Origin: Phoronis australis
Lineage: Eukaryota > Phoronida > Phoronidae
Assembly: GCA_002633005.1 (NCBI GenBank)
Contig: NMRA01000122.1
Location: 32,501-60,371 of the forward strand
Direction: 5' to 3'
DNA length: 27,871 nucleotides
Every line of letters begins with the position of its first letter. Within the stretch, counting starts at the first letter, position 1. The notes beneath the pieces were generated by a model. The model was not told the origin of the DNA and did no database searches. It saw nothing but the letters and a program-made list of their open reading frames with translations. A program made the translations under genes and the position numbers. This document shows positions 1 to 12,900 of the stretch, one piece after another.

Positions 1-876
1 AGATTGCAAATTATTCATAACTGCATAATAACCTGAAAATTGTTTATACGAACATAAAGTTAAGTTGCTTATTAATTAACAGACAAAGTAATTATCAACT
101 AATTTTATTAGCTCCACTGCAAATTTTTTCCTCTTGTCGTTGACTGTTGCAATATCCCAGTGAAGAAATCATACGTGAAATATCCACTCGGGTATGAATA
201 GTTACTTAGTTCAACCAGCAGTCACAAGCGCTTGTCAATACGGTACAATAAGGTCGTAGTCGCTGGCAATTTTGGCGCGCAACATTTGCACTGCTAAGAA
301 ATTAAAATCTTGAGTTAGGCCAGGCTTGGAAGCAGGTTTGAGGCATGCATTGCAAGAATCTTCAGCGAGTCCGGCGTGCTTGTGCTTGTGAATATGCTGT
401 GAATCAGAAAAGTCCACTAGTTTAGTTGTAGATTCCCTCTTCTTCAAAATTAGGCTCTCTGTAGCAGAGTTGCATTGTAGTGCAGTGCTGTGATTCCAGG
501 TAGCCAAAATTTCAAAAAAAGATATCTGCATGGCTGTACTTTTTGAACCACATTAATGGATTCTGTAGTGAATATGCTTCCAAAAATTAGTGTTAGCTCG
601 TGTCAAGCATTGGCAAGGAAGTTGTGTTTTGGATTCCTTTTCGGTGGATGTGACTGAATAAACTTTCTGTGCTCACGTGTAGTGCTTTTGAGGTAAAAAG
701 ACTCACAACTTTTCATTTTGTTAATAGAGTTTTCGACAAATTGGAGGAAAGGAAGTAAGTCCAGTGACCTGTGCACTGCTATGCAAAACCCAGTGAAAAG
801 TATTCAGTGCCTCCCATATAGTCCATGAAAGGTGGCGAATCTTAGTGGTAATGTTATACAAATATAAAGGCCTTAC
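1..876 (-). other. Intron 13, part: no exon seen
   Basis: No sequence here matches the next part of the kinase-homology domain, and no repeat was recognised. The open frame at 235-531 on the minus strand has no family resemblance. The stretch is AT-rich and looks like ordinary intron. Confidence 0.6.
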
Positions 877-981
877 TTCTAAGCTTCCTTTCTTGCCATA
901 CCAGTACACCAGGCAAAAGTTAGGTGACTGAACGCAGACGCCCACGAATGGGTTAATATTTCCGTGCTTCAACGTCGTCAA
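877..981 (-). CDS. Exon 13: kinase-homology domain, hinge region (last exon in window)
   Basis: Encodes 35 residues: LTTLKHGNINPFVGVC, then VQSPNFCLVYWYGKKG and SLE. This matches 'm..l.H.Nl..FiGvc...pn.civ.eYc.kGSL.D' of receptor guanylyl cyclases, covering beta-4, beta-5 and the hinge of the kinase-like fold. The acceptor is CCACGTTTCAG and the donor GTAAGG, both phase 0. The next expected exon (starting near D-[VIL]-L) was not found between 1 and 876, so the gene continues off the left edge. Confidence 0.88.
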
Positions 982-3900
982 CTGAAACGTGGGAAAAGTC
1001 TCTGCTTCAGAATTGTACATGCGCAGTGATAGACACAAACAAACAATCTTTCTTCCTGCTTGTCAGTTACAGTCAGTGATTTCGTCGTAAGAATGTTTGC
1101 ATGGTTCAACTCATTCGAACACTTCGTCAACTCAGTGGTCTCGTTGGCGAGGTGTAAACCTTGCACTAATGCTAATATAGGTGTAGGGGCTGGATGTGAG
1201 ACAAATTTCCCCTCGGAGGAGTTTAATAAGTAGCAAGTCATGTGATATTTAAACTGGGGAAAGATTGGCCGTAGGACTGATGTTCGCCTAGGCGCAGATA
1301 TGAAACACCTCTGAGGGAGGGGGGTTGAGGTTACAAAAATGTTTGTAGTGTTCCGAGCACTGCCTCACCTGAATATACCAACAGATGACAAATGCCATGA
1401 CAGTCGCGAGTTCTTACCGACCATGATTGTCAGTGGGCAAGTATAATTGGGTGATAAAACATGCTGGGATCTATGTTCCAATGTATAGCTGCACGAAGAC
1501 TTGTTTCTGGCCATAAAATGGTAAGCACTTAAGACCAGTTTAATAATAGATGCTGTAAATAGGTGAATACCTAGAGGAGATTATTTTGCATTTTTTGGGA
1601 GTTGTACTGTGTTGTTGGATATCATGCATGATATCTAATATTACTCACCAGGCAAAGTGAGGTTTGCATTTAAGACGCTCACCTAGATCAACACCTTGGG
1701 AAATCTCGCAGATTTTTCGAAATCATGTAAAAGCAGAAGAAACATAAGAAAATCGAAGCCTTTTTGATGAAAAACCCGTGATCAATCGTTGAAGTTTTGT
1801 TTAAAATAAATGCTGTTTAACTTTTTAGGCTACATTGTTTGCATGCCTCTTTGTACATTCCTTCGCAGCACCCTGACACAGCGCCGCCGATAGTGAAAAG
1901 CGGCCCTGTGGAAACATGATGAACGACACACGGAATTCCGCGTGTGGGCATCAATTCGCATGCATTGGTCGGAAGTAAACCGATCACATCGTCACCACTT
2001 GCACACGGATTTATTCACTACTTGTTTGGGCTTAATCCAATGGATCGGGGTTCCCTTGATTTTGCTTACTTCGAGCACTGTTCGTTCTAAAGAAATGCAA
2101 CTACTCAAGTCAAAAGTGATCGCCATGCTTAATAACTGTAAACTGAAAGGGGTTTCCCAACTTTCAACCAATAGGAATGACTGAATGTTATGACGTCGCT
2201 TTCATTTGAAGCCATGTTCAACACCTTTCGACAGGGCTACCTTTCCTAGCACAGTGAAAGAGTGTAGTACTGACAATGGCATTTCAAATGACAATGCCAT
2301 GGCATCACAGAGTCTATTGTGGACGCGAGTTAATCGTCCGACCAAGTGGTCTAGTAGCTTTAACCCTGCCGTGCACCAAAAAAAAAAACCTAGTGTCCAA
2401 CATGATGCTTTGACATCTGAAGTGTGGCCGGAGAAGTAGCCGACCGAAACGTCGTGACAATGTAAATAGGCTTGAAGTTGGTGTAGCCTAACTATACTGT
2501 ACCTATAAATTTTAGATGTTGCAGTTGATTAGCTAAAAACGTGGAACATCTTAACCTCATTCAACTCCAGAATATGTCTGTAACCCAGAGCAAGTTTCTT
2601 CACGTTCATGCGCTTCAAACTGACGATCTGATCCTTGTACACTCCAGTCTCGCCAAACACTTCGCCATACTGGCCTTTGTGGAATTCTTGCACACTGTCG
2701 CGACGTCGTAATGAATGCAACGAGGTGGCGCGCCCATCGGCGGAGGATGACCTCTCATGGTGCTGTTTGATCAAAGCTGAATTTTTATGCCAGGTTATTC
2801 TGGTCATGTAACGACATGCATGCAAATGATCTCTGTTGTAACCGTTCACTGCATAGCCTGAGCAATAAGAACACAGGTATTGCATTTAGAGTTTCGCCTC
2901 AACACGTCTGAACCAAAGCACTAAAATAATGTACTTCTTCCCTGCTTTTTCACTCTCTTTAGAAAAAAGAAGCAGTTTCCGCAAAGATCACAAAACCTTC
3001 CTACCAACAACAACGCATAAACATTTAAAGTAAACATGTTTTGTTCTTACCCCCGCATTTTTATCTTCTATGTCGGCGTAATCAATCAACCACGTCGGTC
3101 TGGGTCGACACCGTCCCATGTCGAAGGTCTGGAATCTGCAGTTGTTATGAGGTACTTTATAACATAGCCTAATTTGGGACCCGTTTTACCCATGGTCGTC
3201 AGTCCTGTCTTTGCTAAGACTGACGTAACTTACATTTCAATTTACACAAGTTAATTAACGTGACTAGCGAAAACAGTCATTAAATCTGATTATGAAAAAT
3301 TATCAACTTATTGTCAGTTGATCGCCGGTAAAAAACAGCGTTGAGTTAACAATAACGTGCCTATGACTGTCTTAGCTGCGAGTGGGATTATTGCCTTCGA
3401 AAATACGAGCAGCACCAAAAATAGAAACCAAACTAAATATTAAATTAAGTTAAGCTTGAAATATTTGGACTTGTGTTAAATGAGCATTATTTGGGCTTTT
3501 AAGCTTAAAAGCTTCGACTGAACTAACGCGAATGTTTAGGAATATGATATGATCTTGAACTTGTATGCATCGCGTGACAAATCATGGATTTTCAAACCTT
3601 ACTTACCGTTGTGCAGATTTTACAAAAAAACAAAATAAAACAGGGTCAGTTAGCTCTGGTTTCAAAATGCGCCGGAGCACACATCAGAATCAACTACGTT
3701 GTCTTGATCTAATGTTGAAAAGTACGCGAGGTTTGAACTTGAAATAAAAACAAGAAGAGTTGCGAACGAAAAGAAGCATTTTCATAACTATCAAAGATTC
3801 TGAGTAAAAGGATCAGCAAATTTTAGTTAATGAAACTTTTAACCAGGATAAACAGTTTCACACGAGGTGCTAAGTCGAACAGAATAGGCGTTCCTGCCAC

Positions 3901-6900
3901 GACTGTTCACCTAAAAAGAATTCTAACACCAGTTCTGGTTTTGTGTCACAAAATATAGTCAGTGCTTTTCTGGGAAGATTTGCTTTTAAAAAAGTTCGAT
4001 CCGAAAAAAAAGAAATCATGAGCCACAAACCGAAATCGAGCTGAAACTGAGAGATTACATATATTTACCGTAGGCACACCCTGCTAACGACGCAAAAAGT
4101 ATCTATAGAAACTGAAACAACTTACATCAAGGGTAGACTTCGGCACGACTTCGGTGTTCTGCGATAAACAACGCTAACGTGAGTTCAAGAAATTTTCTTG
4201 CATATATAGAAATCTATCGTGTCTACGGCACGCATGTGTGATTTACTTCATGGACATTGTAGATTGATATGATGGCGTTTTGACAGTCTTTTCTAAGTGA
4301 CGAAATTTGACCCATTCGCCACATCCCAAATGTTTTTTATTCACCGCAGTTTTCTATCACCATTTCGACGAGTATTCTGGGAAACCCTTAAGATTATTCT
4401 ACTATCAAAGATAACACGTTTTTGACTGATGTCAATTAATGTAAAAACATAAGACATGTGAAGAAAAAAACAGTTACGTTAGCTCAAGTCCTTTGACACC
4501 CAAATTGCGAAACATTGCAAATAGCTTTACAGTTGACCTTCCACATCAAGCTTTTAAATTCAGATCTGATCTCAAGTCTGGCATGTTTCACTTCCTGAAT
4601 TCATAGGTTGTCAAATGCGAACGAAGACTATGCATTGAACTGTGTAAATCATAATGTAAACCAGCACAAATCAAAGACATCGCCAGTTTGTATTACACTA
4701 AATAGACCTTAAGGTGGAGTTGGAGTTTATGTTCCGAGTTTACAAATATCGGTTTAGTGTTGATTCAAACAGCCATCGACAAGTTCCATAAAAGGTTATG
4801 AATTTGAACTTGAAGTAGGGCCAATGCCATTGTGTCTGCAGAAGATTGCATGACAGTACTCACCTTAAACACATTAAGAGAAGAACGCTTATATTGATGG
4901 CTACAAGAACTGTGGCCAGAGCTGCATTTGGAATGGTGGTGACTGCGAAAAAAAGAGAACAATTGTCATTATATCTAATATAGTACTAAATAATAAATGC
5001 AATAAAACACTACTTCTAGCGCGCTGTAACCGCAATGCCCTTCCTGAAATTTCCATCGTCTCGTACTCACACGACCAAGAGAGCTCGTGTTCTTTATTTG
5101 TATTTTACATTAGATAATAAATGCTCATATTATACCATATTCTATTTTCACATTACCCTCCTCGACCTATTACGTCTATCCGATAGAAATGGGATAGAAA
5201 GAGTGATTGTGTGTGAACTGGGTGCATCAGAGTCCGAGGGAACCGCGGCCAACGCTAAAACGGATAGTCACAACCTCCTGAACCTTTAGTCTGATGAACC
5301 TAAAACCCAAAGACATTCTGGAGCCTATATTATGTTGCCAACTTGACCGATTAAAACATTACTCTGTCGCCGTTCTTACGCTTGCAGTCGACGTCATGGA
5401 AACCACACAAGGGTCTGTCTGCAGGAAGACTTCCGCCAAGAATCCATTTTGGCTTTATGCCATCAACAAATTCCTGAAACAATCACATGACAGATGTCCG
5501 ACTTGCTTCCACTAACGTGGTCAAATAATGCATTACTACATAACACCTTTCAGTTTGCGCTTGTGATAAAAGTTGCAATAAATGAGCGGTTTCTGTCAAA
5601 ACGACACAAAATCGTTACGAAGTTCGGTCTCGTCTTGTTCCTTGCTTAGACAGGAAATGATTGCTGGACGTTACACGAACTAACAGATAACTATTGAGTC
5701 AAACAACGTGGGTTATATTCTTCCACCCAAGCAGTAAAACCGTCAAGCGTTTTGTAGCGACCTAGTGTAGGATATGAACACCGCACAGCTTTGGAAGACC
5801 ATAGTCATGCTCTTACGAAGAAAATCGACTTTGAAACCAGAAGATGATTTACAACGGCTTATAAGTCACCATTTTGAAGATGTCGAATGTCTAATGTATC
5901 GCACGACACAAGTCAAATTGAATAAACGGTGGATAACAGTAACAATACGTTATCGTGTATCACGCTGCGCATTGGCGGATATATACGGTGTTGCCAGAGT
6001 GGGAAATGTTCGCGTAGATCCCAAAAATGGCATATCGACTTCGTTTTTTGTCGTGTCCGGAGGGTGACCCTTCCGTAAATGTGCCAATGTTACTATTGTC
6101 TAAAGCTACTTTCGACGCCAAATTTATCCATTGAACAACTTAATTATAGAAATATGCAAACCTGAACGGTTGACAGGAACATTGTTTGTCGTAAACATAA
6201 ATTACACATAATTTGATGAGGATGCAAAAAAAGCAATTTTGCTGTCCGGATGAAACTTTCTGCTTTAAGTAGTTGTCATTACTGGTTTCGCAGTTCCAGG
6301 AACTAATAAAGCTTAAAATCGTAGTATGGGTGAGCATGCTTTGTAATACAAGTGCTTATTAATAGGATTAAATTGTGTAATGCCAATGTAAAACTGTCAA
6401 ATAACGGAAGAAAAGCTGATCCACCGTTGCAAGCACTGATCCTTCAGACAAATTACAAATTTCAATGAATAATACCTTTTTATTCATAGACATTTCAGCC
6501 ACCTTCTGGAAATTGCCCTCTCCATCCAGAGAGTAGAATGTGGCAGTTTCAAGGAGGCGGTCGCCATCCTTGTCAAAAGCGATTTTGCCAGACATTCCTG
6601 ATAAATGAAAAGTATTTCAGAGAGACAATATTTCTGCTGTATTGACAAGGTCTACACTGTCGCCTCTTAAGCAATTCGTCACAAGCAAACCAATAGCATG
6701 GGCCCTTACCCTGTGGCGCACGACACTCATCCTTACCATATGACGCACGACAATCATTAGGGCGCGAAGCACCAAAAACTGTCACTGCTCCACTAAACAT
6801 TCACCACGCACCGCAAGGACACTTACCACGCACACAAAACCTTTACTACGAAACCTGATCTACAACAGCGTTCACGCACACTGAGGACGTCGCACATAAT

Positions 6901-9900
6901 GGTTCCGCTTTAATGGTTCGATTATCATTTACCAAACAACAAACATTGCTCTACTTGTAGTATTTAGTGGAGAGTGACAAAGGCTCTCTAGGCGATAAAA
7001 TCACCCGAACTGTCCGAAGTTTCGGGTAATTCAAATTCCGCCTTATTTTTGAAAAGCATCAGTTAAAGGCCACACCAAAACACAACATCTGCGATAAATA
7101 AAAAGACCATGACTTTGGAAACAATGTAGGGGGCTACTGTTGTTTTTCAAATGCATAGTGGAACGGTTATCGGCGCGTAAACATCCGCTGACATCCCACA
7201 TAACTTGGTGAGTGAACGACTGTCGGAAAAGCACTGTCTCTTGAACGCACAACAAAGAAGCAACAGCCATTATACATGCTTTTGGTGTCAGAACGACACA
7301 AAATAAAAGAGTGAAAGTGTGCCTCAAAATTAAGCTCATTCCAAAAAATAGTCGTAAATTTCCATCATATTAATTAATGTGTTTGCAGCCAATTTCGTTG
7401 CACGAGCTTTATAACATCTTGCGGAAATTTACGAGTGTACTCCACTAAATGAGCGTGCTCAAAATCCTTCGATTAGCAAAACCTTTTCATGAAAGATCCT
7501 CCAGGCACGCAGCCTGTCATCAGAAAACGCTGAAATTATATCGCACCAATGACCCGTAAAGCGCAAATCACATGTCCCGATGACGTCACCGCGAATGATT
7601 ATGAGCCTAAAACGCCGCAGAATGCATTTGACGATCACGAACACTGCTTCATTAAATTCTGTCAAGCCGAATTGATTTTCCGCCTACCAAGAGACTCCAT
7701 TTTGCAAAATAACTTTTAGAAGACACCACCTGGAGCACTGTGATTGGTCTCATAACTCTCTGGTTAATCAAATTCTGAATTACGCCATTTGTTTCAACCA
7801 CTAAAAGTGGTTCCGGTACCCTCTGACACTGCGTGATCTCGCTTTTTCGAGAGTGTGTCGCGTCTATGGACCCTATCCCAACGTTGAAATACAAAAAAAG
7901 CTTCTATGATTCTTTTCATCATGATAGTGATCGGATCACAAATAACAAAGTGAGAACTAAAATTTCCAGCTCAAGACAATGCAAGCGTCAGACTAACCGT
8001 AATATTTGAGTGTTTTCATTAACCTGAACATCTCTCTGCCGTCCATTAGGTCTCTGTTGAAGTTGCGAGCTTTTCTTACGGCCATCAGGTACATATACAC
8101 AGCATCGTGTAGGAATACAGCATAGCTAGCGGTCTACAATGTATACAATCATCAGCTATCACCGAGGTCAATATGTTGATTTTCAGACTCGAAAAATTTG
8201 GTAATGTAGAGGCGGACATGAAATAATACCCCACGAGGCATTATTCCGCGTATCAAGCGTGACCGAAGGTCAAGGTCGATACAAGGAATGACGTCGAGTG
8301 GGATATTATTTCATGTACGCCACTCGAGATACGTGTTTGAACTTGAGCAAAAGTTATGAAACCGAACAAAATTTTGAGTCTTTATAACGGTAATTGACTT
8401 ACCAGATTAATTTTAGGGGGACCAAATTGAGCGTTTGTCTTGGCAATAACTGTCTTCTCAAAGTAAGCGAGATCCTTGTGTTTGAAATAGGCCCAATCAA
8501 TCTATGGAAATGTTAATCGCATTTTCAGAAAAGTAAATATCACTTTTGATTAACTAATTCAAAGAGATCAAATTTTCTATGATATTTCTCATGTACGTCT
8601 GCTGTTTTCATCCTCGTCTTTACCTCTATAATCGCTTACTTTACTGGGTGTTACTGCAGACGCAATCATTCATATTGCCTGTGTATATTAGGTATTGTTC
8701 CTGTTGTACTCATTTTCAAGTACCCCCCAGATTGTGAACTTGTCACGTGGTACTGACATTTAAAAGCGTTTTACCCGCCAGTTCCATTCATTCGTATTTC
8801 GTATCTGTGTGCAGTGTATGCATCTCATTGGTTTCGTCGTCGAGATTGCAGGGTTTTCATGATGTAAGTAGTGTTCTTTTGCTTATCGTTATATTCTGGT
8901 TTGTGCAATGCATTTTCTCGTGTCCCGTGTAGTTTCAGTATTTTCGCTTTATTTACTTTGCCGTATTTCGTCCATCGTGGTTCGTGTCGAGGGTTTGGGC
9001 GTTGGTCACTGCGACCTTGAGATTGCAATTCACAAACCAGTCTGTTTCTAGCTCATATTATTGTAAAGTTTAGCGTGACTTCATATCTAGTTTGCGTCAC
9101 GGTCTCACGGCAGAATTGTGTATGAATTAGGTTCGTTTTTGTATATAGTATTTTCATATAAGATTCAGTTTATCTGATGTAGCCATTTCGTTACTTGTAC
9201 ATTTTCTTCGTTGATGTAAATAACGGTTTTGTATATATTGTCACTGCCTGTGCTTGTATTATATTTCGTAGTAGTGACTCAGGGTTTTGTTTATTTCAGT
9301 TTACGGGTTTGTCTATGTACTGACGGCACACGAATAAAAGAATTATGCTGTACGTAGAATCACCTGTGTTTCTCTCGATTGTTCGCTGACACTGCGCCAG
9401 AACACTGGGCCAATATTAATTAAGCGATATGTTAATGTTTTCTGAGGAAAAGCCAAAAAAGAATAATTAAAATATGCCCTGTTGTAGTTGGCATGCTGGT
9501 GAGACTCTTATGTGGGAAGCATTTTCATGGAACTTAGTGCGATGTTTTTATCTCACATATATCACAGATCCGTATGCTTGCTTCGCTACACTGTCATCTG
9601 CGTCGCCTCGTTGCCATGGTTTAGTGAGATGCAAGCGATAGTGATTGGCCAGTAAGAACACAAACTTGTCACTTCGCGAAAACTTGCGATACGCTCGAAT
9701 AAGAATTTGGCGCTCGTTGTCAGCGGAACCGCACAGAGCTATCACTAAATACAAAATAGGATAATTTTGTGAGTACATAGTCAGAGGCGTTTGCCTTCAA
9801 GTAACGTGATTATTCCACCAAAGACGTAGGAAGCATTTGATGGTTGAGGTGGCGGGGAGATCCTGTTCAATTTTCAATTTTACTTTAAAACACAGTTTGC

Positions 9901-12900
9901 GTGTCGAAACTTTAATTAATACTTATAAAAACCCGGAATATTTGGGGGGCGGATACCTATCTTCGCCCCCCCAACATTTTGGTTGAGGGGAGCTCGCCCG
10001 CCTCCCCCCACCCCCAACTATGTCCACGGTCCAGTCAATTATTGCACATCATTTCAAAAACATGAGCAAAAGGAATAGCATATTATATACCGTATGTATT
10101 TGAATCTTTACAGACTATAGACTTCACCGGATGTTCCTTATGCTCTGAACATGGACGTTGTAAACCAGACAGTTTAACTTCGACAATTTTAGTTCAAATA
10201 AAAAAGAAAGATAACTTGTGACACACTGGGTTTTGATTTTTTCAACAATCGCGTCTACCATGACAAAACGCCTACCAACCCTCCTTCAAGCGCGCAATCG
10301 GCTTCATGCAAGCCAAAGATACAGTCGAATACCTGACTATATTGACTTCCTTATTTGGAAAGTCATGTCAGCTGCCAAGCCTGATAGGTGTGGTTACCTT
10401 CTCATTTAAAAAACCTGTAGAAAATAAATAAAACATTGCTTGATTGTTTGATATTTTGCTATTATTTTGTATATAATGAATTATTTTAAGTATCCTATAA
10501 ATATTCCTATAAACAATACAATACGAGGACAATAGTACAGTTTGTAGGTTTTTATCAGTCCTGTGCAGTATACACGGTGAGTGAGCTTTCAAAGGCGTTG
10601 TCGTTACTAAGCTGACATCAACGAGGAATTATAAGTAATAGATCATAGTGATCAGGGGACCAATCTGTGCCTTTGTTGGAGAGCCAACTCTTTATTGCCC
10701 ATCTACTCGACTTCACTTTTAAAACCAATCAGGAACCATAATAGATCAGAGGTGTCCAGTCCCTAGGTACTGGCCTACGCGCGTGCAGGACTCACGACAG
10801 GGTGAGGCCACACACAAGTCCACGTTTTCGATTTGAGATTGCACAGTGCGTTTGCACTCGCGTGGTGGAGAACTGGGACCCGACTGCAAAATCCAGATTT
10901 CTCTTAAGATAGCAGCAATTCTCAATTATAATGGAAGTATTTCTAAGAGGCATGGAAAGCGAAAACTCGTAAAAATACCTTGAAATATGTCTTGGTGAAT
11001 CTATTTCTTGGGGATGTTACCGTGAGAGTTATTCACTTTGAATATTGCAAGATCTAGAAAAAGCACCAGATTCACTGTTTTTGAAACACAGACAAAACAT
11101 AAACTTATTCATCTCAGTAGAGGTTTCAAATTATCGCCCCGCATGCGCTCAAAGTAGTCGAACTGGCTGCTGCTTGAATTCACGCTCATTCTATACAGTA
11201 TTTGTCATTTTCCACATGACATTATAATGTATCTAAGTATATTCAAATGTAACTCTTCACCCATCCAGGAAACGGTTGTACCAACAACAGAGGAATGCGA
11301 GAGAAGGTGCTTCGTCGGCGGTGCATAGACACTTGCGTGTGAATGGTCACGAACTCGAAAATGCCGGTGTTGAAATTTTAAGTAGGGACAACAACTGGTT
11401 CAAAAGACGCGTTCAGGAAGCCATTTTTAAATGCGCGTACCCGGGGGGGGGCTAGAACGAAGTGAACAAAAAGGTCCGCCTCAGAGAAACAAAAAGTCCG
11501 AGAAAACGAGACAAAAGGTCCACTAAAAAGGCGCAAACACACAATTCAGAGCTCTGGACGTGGTACCCCGTTTTTTTAGTCCTTCGGCTTTTTTGTCGGT
11601 AAAGAGTCCACGTCGTGAGAAATTCGAGCCCCCATATTAAAGGCTGGGTGCGCGCATGTTTTATATTGTTTTTAATCCATCACTTAACTGACACGGAGGT
11701 GGCAGGTTCGCCTTGTCCACCGCTTTGAATGGTGTTGTGGGTTTTATCTCGCGAGAACACAACGGAAAGCTCCACCTGTCCCGCCAGACCAACCAGACAT
11801 TCTTCTAGCAGGGAACGGGGCGCTACAGAGAGCTTAAGAGAGTTTAGTAAGTGCGATACAGTTCAACTGAAGAGGATTATTTTGTCTGACTATAAATATT
11901 ACTTATGTACAGTAGATGTACATGTACGCGATGACGACACACGGAAATGTACATACTTCGTATCGAATTAGCATGCTTGGATTCACCATTGCGTTGTTTC
12001 ATCAAAGGTCAAAGGTCGCATTTTCCACATTAGGGAAATGTTTTGTCTTGCCATGCCATATGAGAGAAAACCGAGGAAGTGACGTGTAGTTGACAGGTCG
12101 TTTTTTTCAAATTTGAAACTAAAGAAAAAAATTTTGACATCAGCAGAAATCATTCAGAATCTTAACAAACAAACCATAAAAATATTTGATGATTTCTGTT
12201 TGAGTGGCAAAGGAGCACTTTGAATAATCTTATTCGATTTAATCTGTTAGAAACGTTCTATGGCAATGCCACTTTACCTGCAGTAATTTGAATTTTTTTT
12301 GTTGTGTCGGGGGTCAATTGACCCTGAGGTGGACTTTGCGTGAAAATATGGATGGCCTTACAAATTATAATAACATTACAGCATTTTTAAAAGCGCTTCA
12401 AAATCCAGCACATATGGCTCTCCGGAAGAAAAATGAGCTTGTCGTAATGTAATGCTGAATATTTTGATAATCTAGTCGAAAATATAGATTTGAGCGGATT
12501 GCTCTAAGACCCCTCAACCCCCACACCCCCTGACCCCCCTCGATCCTCGGCCCACAACCCCCTCGACCCAGTCTACACAAGTTCGACTCGATCTGAACAT
12601 AGAACAATCGTTGACTTGCAGAACAAACGAGTCTGACCGTGAGCTGGGCTGTTTTTTCCTTGTTTTTTTTGAAATTAGGACAGTAGATTCGGAAAGTTTG
12701 AAAGCCAAAAATAAAAAAAAACAATGCAACCAAATCAAATCAACGACATACCAACGTTACGAATGTCGGTCCCCGCTGAGTGTAATCGTCTTCTCTGCTC
12801 TTCAGTGAATGGCAGATTCACGCCCCTTTCGGGAGAATGTGAGGAACCGACGAATATGAAATTTCTACAGAAAATACATTTTGAAAGAACAAAACTGTTA

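Noticed and set aside
235-531. 98-codon minus-strand ORF as the next kinase-homology exon
   Set aside because: Lacks any of the expected residues (HG..KS.NC, D.G) and has no splice-phase agreement with exon 13.
5774-6067. Intact 97-codon plus-strand ORF
   Set aside because: No recognisable domain, lies inside a receptor intron on the opposite strand, and is within the length expected by chance in this much sequence.
7689-7729. Possible 42-base micro-exon between exons 7 and 8 (CTCCAG...GTAGGC)
   Set aside because: Its length does not fit the required phases and its translation lacks family residues. Using the GTTAGT donor of exon 7 makes it unnecessary.
8020-8026. GTTAATG donor for exon 7
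   Set aside because: Gives phase 2, incompatible with exon 8. The donor at 7997 gives phase 1 and adds residues that align with the family.
12398-12733. Minus-strand ORFs of 111 and 74 codons
   Set aside because: They run through a C/G-rich repeat tract that is inverted at 13025-13092; the apparent coding is composition.
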